A stretch of DNA of 24,985 nt from a virus, in IMG/VR virus record IMGVR_UViG_3300030049_000063, positions 1-24,985 of that record. The stretch is one strand, 5' to 3'. Within the stretch, counting starts at the first letter, position 1; the number at the start of each line of letters is the position of its first letter. The notes beneath the pieces were generated by a model. The model was not told the origin of the DNA, did no database searches, and was given only the letters and a program-made list of their open reading frames with translations. Shown one piece after another: positions 19,889 to 24,985 of this stretch. A program made the position numbers and the translations under genes.

Positions 19889-21609
19889 TTTCTTAGTTTC
19901 TTGAAAATAAATTCAATTTCTGTTCCTTGTTCTATTTTTGATTTAATTAAAAGTTCAGCACTAATAGATTCAGCCCACTTAAAAGCAGATGATAGGCCAA
20001 TCCCATTTCCATATTCTTTAAGACTAATCTCGTTCTTTTTTAATAATCTTGAAATTAATTCATTACTCATTCCAACTCCATAATCTTTAACTTTTACAGA
20101 AGTAAAATATTCATTATTTTCAAGTATCAAATTAATTTCAGATTTAGAAGTAGATGCATAAATAGAATTTTGAATTATGTTCTTTAAGTGCGGTCCGAAT
20201 CCAACAACTCTTGTACTACAGTCTAATGGAGAGCCCGTAAGTGATAGGATAATTTTTCGATCAGGATGGAATCTTTGAATATGTGCAATAGTATCTTTTA
20301 CTGTGTCTATAAGTTTCTTAGCATCCAAATCAGTTTGACAACTGAACATAATATTTGTAGTTGTTTCTTTTAGATGATCTTCAATAATAGAAAGGTCTTC
20401 AATTTCATTAGATAATGCTTGCCTATATGGGCTTTCATTTAGATTCTGAATGACTCTTTTTATAGTATTAAAACATTGGGGTACATGGTGTGCAAAAAAT
20501 GCATTAGCGTTGGCATGATAATCTCTGTTTTCTTTAATAGATTCGTAAAGGATATTAAATTTTGACAAGATAATAGAAAGTTCGTGGAAAGTGTATAATT
20601 TTTGAAGGTCTCGCAAAATTACACCGTCATATGTTCCAATTATGTGTGAGACTTGGCTAAGTTGGCGAGTAAAAAAATTTACCGCCATAATAGTTATTCC
20701 AAATATGAACATTATGTTTAATAGAGATGATGCAATTGCTACAGAATTTTGCATTTTTATCATATCAAACTTATCAATTAGCCATTGAGTTAAGAATCCA
20801 AGGAACAAACAAACAACGGTAATTGATCGAATACTTCTTATTGGCACATATTTTTTTATTTCGATGTTCCAAATGTCATTCATACTAACATCTTTTTTTA
20901 TTGACTGTTTTCGAATCGAGTCAAACCCATAAAACATAAAAAATATGCTTAAAACAAAAATATTTTCAAATACTTGAATACCAAGAAAAGTTGGATTTAT
21001 ATTTTTAGATCGGAGAGCAATTTCAGCAGTAAAGTTTAAAATAATAGAATATAAAATTAATTGAATTGGAATGCTAAAATATAAAAAAAGCAATACAATT
21101 GAATAACCAATATTAAAACTAACTAATAAGGAATAAATAGAACCAACGATTTTTACGATAAGTGGAAAATCTTGATTTAATAGCTGAGGAAAAACAAAAA
21201 TATGACAATATAAACTAAATACAACAAATCCAGTAATGTTAGAGAAAAGGTTGATATGTTTTATGCTTGTTTGTTTTATAATAGACCTTAGAAATAACAT
21301 CAAAGAAAATGCACCAATATTAAACGGAACTCCATATAGTAAACAGTTCGGAGCATCATTTGAACACTCGTGATTCACATAATAGATAAAGTACCCATAA
21401 ACTGTGCAAGCAACTAGGTCTGCTATAGAAAATATCTTAATTGTTCTATGGGTTTGACTTTTAAAGTGCATCACAGAGAAGAAAAGAGAAGAAATAAAAA
21501 TAATTTCAACTAAAATATGGATAACGCCTGAATATTTTGAACTATCTTTAAAAACAATTTCAAAAATTAAATCAAAAAATAAAATTATAATTAAAAAATA
21601 CCTAAGCAT
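19885..21609 (-). CDS. Membrane sensor histidine kinase
   Basis: A 574-residue protein. The first ~330 residues contain about seven to nine hydrophobic spans, such as 'YFLIIILFFDLIFEIVF', 'LFFSVMHF', 'FNIGAFSLMLFL' and a later 'SSLLNIMFIFGITIMAV', giving a polytopic membrane sensor with no large periplasmic domain. The likely phospho-accepting histidine is in 'FFAHHVPQCFNTIKRV' (His374/375). The ATPase boxes are present: N box 'LKNIIQNSIYAS' (Asn477/481), G1 'DYGVGMS' (509-515) and G2 'GNGIGLSSA' (534-542). The ATG lies one base after the upstream enzyme's stop. The H box is not of the common HisKA type. Confidence 0.85.
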   Translation of the reverse strand: MLRYFLIIILFFDLIFEIVFKDSSKYSGVIHILVEIIFISSLFFSVMHFKSQTHRTIKIFSIADLVACTVYGYFIYYVNHECSNDAPNCLLYGVPFNIGAFSLMLFLRSIIKQTSIKHINLFSNITGFVVFSLYCHIFVFPQLLNQDFPLIVKIVGSIYSLLVSFNIGYSIVLLFLYFSIPIQLILYSIILNFTAEIALRSKNINPTFLGIQVFENIFVLSIFFMFYGFDSIRKQSIKKDVSMNDIWNIEIKKYVPIRSIRSITVVCLFLGFLTQWLIDKFDMIKMQNSVAIASSLLNIMFIFGITIMAVNFFTRQLSQVSHIIGTYDGVILRDLQKLYTFHELSIILSKFNILYESIKENRDYHANANAFFAHHVPQCFNTIKRVIQNLNESPYRQALSNEIEDLSIIEDHLKETTTNIMFSCQTDLDAKKLIDTVKDTIAHIQRFHPDRKIILSLTGSPLDCSTRVVGFGPHLKNIIQNSIYASTSKSEINLILENNEYFTSVKVKDYGVGMSNELISRLLKKNEISLKEYGNGIGLSSAFKWAESISAELLIKSKIEQGTEIEFIFKKLRK

Positions 21610-21610
21610 A

Positions 21611-22231
21611 TTATTGTTTGTGACTAATTGTTAAAAATCCGCGATAAGAATTACCATCTTTTGAAGCGAGTCCTTGCATAAATGCATTCATTGTAACCCA
21701 ATATGGCTCAGAGTGGAAAGTGTCTAGAACAAGTATAGAGTCATGTTCTTTGTTGTAGCCTGCAATTGGAGAAAAATGGCCAATCCCAAAATTAGATATG
21801 AAATTAGCAATTAAAAAAAATTCATCGTTTAATGTGTTTAATGTGGTTATTATTTTATTTTTTGACTTATTGTCATTCTTAATCTTGCATGTAGAAATAA
21901 TTAAATTTTCAAAATTAAAATATTTAAAGATAGATTTTGTCATTTCTGCTAACTCATCCAGGGTTATACCCCACACGCCATTATCTCCTTTTTCAGTAAA
22001 TCTAGTAGACCATTTTTTTACAGGGGCCGAGCTTATAAGTTCTTTGTCTGTGATTTTAAATTTTTTATCAAATTTTATTGTGTTTAATACTATTGCTAAT
22101 GATGCTGTCGCACAAGAGAAGTAATTAGATTGTCTGCTGTAGTTGCATAATAAAGTTTTTACATAATCAGTTGGTATGGCTGAAGCAAATTTCTCAATAT
22201 CAAATGGTTTATTTTCTAAATCAAAAAACAT
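21611..22231 (-). CDS. Phytochelatin-synthase-like papain-fold enzyme
   Basis: A 206-residue protein from the ATG at 22231; a GTG at 22264 would add 11 residues and is less likely. The C-terminal half matches phytochelatin synthase: 'GIGHFSPIAGYNKEHDSILVLDTFHSEPYWV', then 'RGFLTIS'. The triad is present: Cys40 in 'YFSCATASLAIVLNTI', His152 in 'GHFSPI' and Asp170 in 'LVLDTF'. His to Asp is 18 residues, the same as His162-Asp180 in plant PCS. Bacterial homologues cleave glycine from glutathione or make phytochelatins. No signal peptide is seen, so it is probably cytosolic. It lies between a response regulator and a histidine kinase, an unusual setting that suggests a role in signalling or redox/metal sensing. 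Confidence 0.8.
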   Translation of the reverse strand: MFFDLENKPFDIEKFASAIPTDYVKTLLCNYSRQSNYFSCATASLAIVLNTIKFDKKFKITDKELISSAPVKKWSTRFTEKGDNGVWGITLDELAEMTKSIFKYFNFENLIISTCKIKNDNKSKNKIITTLNTLNDEFFLIANFISNFGIGHFSPIAGYNKEHDSILVLDTFHSEPYWVTMNAFMQGLASKDGNSYRGFLTISHKQ

Positions 22232-22281
22232 AATTATCTCACAATTTTTTAAAAAGTATAACACATGTAGAAAATATGTGA

Positions 22282-23958
22282 TTACTTTTCTTCTGTGAAA
22301 TACGCATGGAAAAATGACGAAAGCACATTAAATGAATGATCAAGATTTTGTAGTATTTCATCAATATCTACATTATCAAAAATTTTTTTATTTCTAAATT
22401 GCTTGATAAATAATGAAAAATTATGAAGTGCTGTTGTTACTTCATGATATTCATTATGGTGTTCGATAGTTTTGTGTGCACCAGTGTTAACTAGTAATTT
22501 TTTTATTACTTTAATAGATGTAATTTCTGGTGTTTGATTACAGTACTTTTGAAGTGTTTGCCTAGAAAGTTTTACTAATTGTGATAGCACTCTATCGCTA
22601 GTAACTAGTCCTTTATTTTTAAAATTCAGTTTAATTTGCTCTACCATTTCAGAAAATACGACATGAATAAAATCATCAAAACTAGGAGGAAGATCGGGAT
22701 TAAAAGTAAAAGATAGAGTGTTGCTTTGTATAGTAGAACTTTCTTCTTTTGAGATTAAGTTGGTGTCTTTTTTAGAAAACACCCAGTTTGGTATTGAGCT
22801 AATAAGGAGTACTTTATTTGCATGTGATGCTGTCATTTCTACCAAAGCACATCTTATCTCTCTTACATTCCCATTACCCCATGTAGCGTTCTCAAGTCTA
22901 CGTAGTGTTGTCGGATATACGACATATGGTCCTCCTTCAAGTGTTTTAGCTATGTGTTGAATGATATCTGCAATTTCTTTTTTTGATCTATTTCTAATGG
23001 GAGGTAGGAAAATTTTAATATCACTGATGCGGTTAAAAAAATCCAGTTCCATTTTATTTGACTTTATCAAGCAATCTGCTGATTGATTACTTGCTGAAAT
23101 GACTTTAAAATTAATTTTTCTATTTTTATTTTCACCTACTCTTCTAATTTCTTTTGTTTCGATAGCTCTTAAAAGCTTATGTTGAGCAGAAAGTGATAAT
23201 CTGTTAATTTCATCAAGAAAGATCCAGCCTTCATTAATGGATTCAAGAATTCCAATTTTATCTTGATTGGCGCCAGTGAATGCTCCTTTAGAGTAACCAA
23301 AAAGTTCACTTTCTAATAGAGCTTCTTGAAATGAAGCACAATTGACAGCAATAAATGGTAAGTTTGAAGGGATGTAAGAAGCAATCATATTAGCGACAAG
23401 TTCTTTTCCAGTACCTGATTCTCCCTCAATGTAAATTGTAGAAGCTGCTGATCGTAATGCTTTAGCAACCGTGATAGAAATTGAATGAAGTGTGTGTCCA
23501 GCAAATGAAGGGAAATTGCGGCAAAGTTTTGGGAAGAGACTAGAGTATTTTAACTCACCCCTGGAGAACATGACCCCTTCGTATGTAGCAATAATTAGTT
23601 CAGGTAATTCTTTATCGTTGAAATTTTTTGTTAGAAAATCATCGGCTCCAACTTCTTTAGCTCTATTAATATTAAAGTCATCATCAAAAACAGATAACAT
23701 TAATATAACTGAGTTCGGAAATTGAGTGCGACAAATTTTTGCAATCTGTAGTCCATTTGTGTGTTTGTGTTTTAAATCTATATCAAGTAAAAATATATCT
23801 ATACATTTTTGAGTATTAACAAAATGGTTAAAATCATCTACTTTAGTAAATGAATGAAGCTTAATATCAAAATTCAAATTTTTATAAATAAAAAATGAGT
23901 CTTTCAATTCTGAGATTGTTAATTGGCTATCATCTAAATGTATTATATTGATTTTCAT
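22282..23958 (-). CDS. Sigma-54-dependent transcriptional activator (NtrC-type response regulator)
   Basis: A 558-residue protein, first gene of the operon. Receiver domain 1-125: Asp9-Asp10, phosphoacceptor Asp59 in 'FLLDIDL', Ser89 and Lys111. AAA+ domain ~150-390: Walker A 'GESGTGKE' (179-186), the sigma-54 contact loop 'GAFTGA' fully intact (225-230), Walker B 'WIFLDE' (245-250) and an arginine finger candidate in 'DFFNRIS'. The C-terminus contains a Fis-like HTH candidate ('SDRVLSQLVKLSRQTLQKY') followed by ~75 extra residues of helical sequence. The protein should activate sigma-54 promoters when phosphorylated by the adjacent kinase. A sigma-54 promoter lies 237 bases upstream of its start, facing the other way. 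Confidence 0.92.
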   Translation of the reverse strand: MKINIIHLDDSQLTISELKDSFFIYKNLNFDIKLHSFTKVDDFNHFVNTQKCIDIFLLDIDLKHKHTNGLQIAKICRTQFPNSVILMLSVFDDDFNINRAKEVGADDFLTKNFNDKELPELIIATYEGVMFSRGELKYSSLFPKLCRNFPSFAGHTLHSISITVAKALRSAASTIYIEGESGTGKELVANMIASYIPSNLPFIAVNCASFQEALLESELFGYSKGAFTGANQDKIGILESINEGWIFLDEINRLSLSAQHKLLRAIETKEIRRVGENKNRKINFKVISASNQSADCLIKSNKMELDFFNRISDIKIFLPPIRNRSKKEIADIIQHIAKTLEGGPYVVYPTTLRRLENATWGNGNVREIRCALVEMTASHANKVLLISSIPNWVFSKKDTNLISKEESSTIQSNTLSFTFNPDLPPSFDDFIHVVFSEMVEQIKLNFKNKGLVTSDRVLSQLVKLSRQTLQKYCNQTPEITSIKVIKKLLVNTGAHKTIEHHNEYHEVTTALHNFSLFIKQFRNKKIFDNVDIDEILQNLDHSFNVLSSFFHAYFTEEK

Positions 23959-24078
23959 AAATATTAGTATTTGAAGGCAAATTAGTTTGATGGAATCAAA
24001 TATTGCATCTACTTTATTGAGGTAATTTGCTTTTCTAGTATCATAAATTTTTTAACGATGACAAAAAATTACCACCTG

Positions 24079-24092
24079 AGAAAAATTTTTCT
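24079..24092. promoter_or_regulatory. Palindrome AGAAAAATTTTTCT, possible activator-binding site
   Basis: A perfect 14-bp palindrome lying about 130 bases before the predicted start of the sigma-54 transcript, the normal distance for an NtrC-type enhancer. It is A/T-only apart from its ends, so chance is a real alternative. Confidence 0.3.
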
Positions 24093-24194
24093 TCAGATAA
24101 AAGTTTATATTTTGTATTTTTCTTAAAAACTAAAAAAACAGTTAAAACAGTAGCAAATTTAAATACTTAGAATTTTTCATTTTTAATGAATAGT

Positions 24195-24210
24195 TGGCAT
24201 ACAAGTTGCT
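24195..24210 (+). promoter_or_regulatory. Sigma-54 (-24/-12) promoter
   Basis: TGGCATACAAGTTGCT matches the sigma-54 consensus TGGCAYRNNNNTTGCW at every defined position, with GG and GC at the required spacing. Transcription would start near 24221 and run right. The neighbouring divergent gene encodes a sigma-54 activator with an intact GAFTGA loop, which makes a local circuit likely. Confidence 0.7.
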
Positions 24211-24220
24211 GTATGTGCTT

Positions 24221-24505
24221 AATGCTCACGCCATAAGAGCACATAGTTATGGAAGCAATGGAGTTAATTTGTACTTAATGAATGGCTTCTATGAAGTACA
24301 AATTTTGAAAGGATTTTTGATGTTAGAAAAAATTTTTTAAAAGAGGGCTCTTGGGTGAAACCAATTGCCCTCTAAAATTTTATTAGAAAGAATACAAGCA
24401 CCTTCTTTCTAACACATTCTAAAAAAGTAGAAAGTCTAATCGTCTACAAGACAAAATATTTTTTAAAATAATGGTGTTTAATCCGCTTTCTCTAATTGTA
24501 GAGAA
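24221..24505 (+). ncRNA. Candidate sigma-54-driven structured RNA or leader
   Basis: The 567-base gap 23959-24525 contains no ordinary gene. From the predicted start it holds successive hairpins: AATTTGTACTT/AAGTACAAATT (24266-24304, 11 bp); AGAGGGC/GCCCTCT with an inner TTGG/CCAA (24342-24373); TTAGAAAGAA/TTCTTTCTAA (24383-24412, 10 bp); GTAGA/TCTAC (24427-24447); and TTCTCTA/TAGAGAA with a four-base loop (24488-24505). No hairpin is followed by a long T-run, so the 3' end is unclear. It may be a small RNA ending near 24415 or a long structured leader of the gene at 24526. The stretch 23959-24190 is AT-rich and holds only the palindrome at 24079 and, presumably, the operon promoter on the - strand. 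Confidence 0.45.
24320..24340 (+). CDS. Possible six-codon leader peptide (MLEKIF)
   Basis: ATG-TTA-GAA-AAA-ATT-TTT-TAA with AAAGGA at 24308-24313, six bases before the start. The stop codon lies one base before the AGAGGGC hairpin. The position suits a leader peptide whose translation alters folding of the following hairpin, but so short a frame can occur by chance. Confidence 0.25.
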   Translation: MLEKIF

Positions 24506-24525
24506 GTTTATTTGGAGAGAGGGTT

Positions 24526-24918
24526 ATGGAAGATGATCAATCTCAGTTTTCAATCGTTGATTTCCTAGAATTCTCAGGTTCAATTCATCGAGCACAGTTT
24601 CTATTTAATTTTGGAGTTCTATCCGTCAGCCAATCTTTGGTTGCATTGGGATGTGGGTTCTTGGATTCCAGCGTGCTACGTCCAAACTCACCAATACTTT
24701 TTCATGTTTTGTATGCCTTTGGCATGATCGCATTTCTGAGCTTAGGCCTGGTCATGCATTTTCATAATTTTACCAAGCGAGCCAGAGACATCTACGGGGA
24801 GGGAACCCATTCCTGCATGCTTGCCATAGCAGCCTTTGTGCCCTTCCTGAATTTGATTGTGTGGGGCTACCTGGCTGTGACTCCAGGAAAATTAAATCGC
24901 AACAAGGAAAGCTCATGA
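24526..24918 (+). CDS. DUF805-like small membrane protein
   Basis: A 130-residue protein with GGAGAGAGGG before the ATG. 'FLEFSGSIHRAQFLFNFGVL' resembles the opening 'F.GR..R..FW' of DUF805 proteins. Three hydrophobic spans follow at about 27-45, 60-78 and 98-117, and 'HNFTKRARDIYGEG' corresponds to the 'RLHDIGKSGW' segment. The ending 'VPFLNLIVWGYLAVTPG' is typical. Function of the family is unknown. Its composition is richer in G+C than the signalling island to its left, so the island's border may lie just upstream. It could be driven by the sigma-54 promoter through the long leader. Confidence 0.68.
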   Translation: MEDDQSQFSIVDFLEFSGSIHRAQFLFNFGVLSVSQSLVALGCGFLDSSVLRPNSPILFHVLYAFGMIAFLSLGLVMHFHNFTKRARDIYGEGTHSCMLAIAAFVPFLNLIVWGYLAVTPGKLNRNKESS

Positions 24919-24919
24919 G

Positions 24920-24938
24920 GACAGTATTCATGACTGTC
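24920..24938 (+). terminator. Short hairpin after the DUF805-like gene
   Basis: GACAGT (24920-24925) pairs with ACTGTC (24933-24938) around a 7-base loop, directly after the stop codon. No T-run follows, so this is only a weak terminator candidate. The window ends with an AGGAG, suggesting another gene starts just beyond it. Confidence 0.3.
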
Positions 24939-24985
24939 TGAAGCATCAGTAAACACACGTGTTCTAGAATAACAACAGGAGTATC

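Noticed and set aside
22262-22280. CACAT/ATGTG inverted repeat between the regulator and the PCS-like gene
   Set aside because: Five-base arms in AT-rich DNA are expected by chance, and the genes appear to be one operon.

Overview
The window looks like part of a phage-plasmid, or of a plasmid carrying a contractile-tail module, from a Gram-negative, AT-rich bacterium. The sequence does not allow the host to be named. Support for a Gram-negative host comes from a Mu-type baseplate, a lipoprotein signal, signal peptides and sigma-54 machinery. The low G+C content and the exported propeller and glycosyltransferase genes would fit a host-associated lifestyle, but that is inference.

Layout, left to right. 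(1) 1-7775, all on the + strand and tightly packed: a Mu-like baseplate run (hub gp44-like, spike gp45-like, gp46, baseplate J/gp47, gp48), three tandem tail-fibre-like paralogues, a small membrane protein, a lipoprotein, a membrane/coil protein, a T4-type endolysin and a beta-class DNA methyltransferase. (2) 7975-10325: two AT-rich cargo genes, a secreted Asp-box beta-propeller and a glycosyltransferase with a signal peptide. (3) 10388-12160, - strand: a tyrosine recombinase and a HigB-HigA type toxin-antitoxin pair. A direct repeat containing recombinase-like inverted arms lies on both sides of the TA pair. (4) 12300-18515: the plasmid core. It holds a putative structured RNA, a HicB-like/HTH protein, ParA with an unusual partner gene, a 0.9 kb iteron origin with DnaA boxes, a replication initiator and a membrane/coil protein. 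(5) 18599-19481: a zinc-ribbon protein, a 23-residue lysine-rich micro-protein and an HU protein. (6) 19532-24918: a still more AT-rich signalling island. A - strand operon encodes a sigma-54 activator response regulator, a phytochelatin-synthase-like papain-fold enzyme, a membrane histidine kinase and a lone receiver. Divergent from it is a consensus sigma-54 promoter followed by a series of hairpins and then a DUF805-like gene.

Two points stand out. First, an 11-bp palindrome (TCATCNGATGA) recurs at 18-bp spacing both upstream of parA and inside the coding sequence of the ParA partner, where it spells Ser-Ser-Asp-Asp. This suggests a centromere/operator array embedded in the partner's own gene. 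Second, the sigma-54 promoter and hairpin region face away from the sigma-54 activator operon, which suggests a locally controlled small RNA or structured leader linked to a two-component system that includes a phytochelatin-synthase-like enzyme.

Intended cooperation (inference): RepA with iterons and DnaA replicates the element, ParA and its partner segregate it, and higBA stabilises it. The recombinase resolves or integrates it, HU with the lysine-rich peptide packages it, and the tail/lysis genes form a particle or tailocin. No capsid or terminase gene lies in the window, so phage completeness cannot be judged here.
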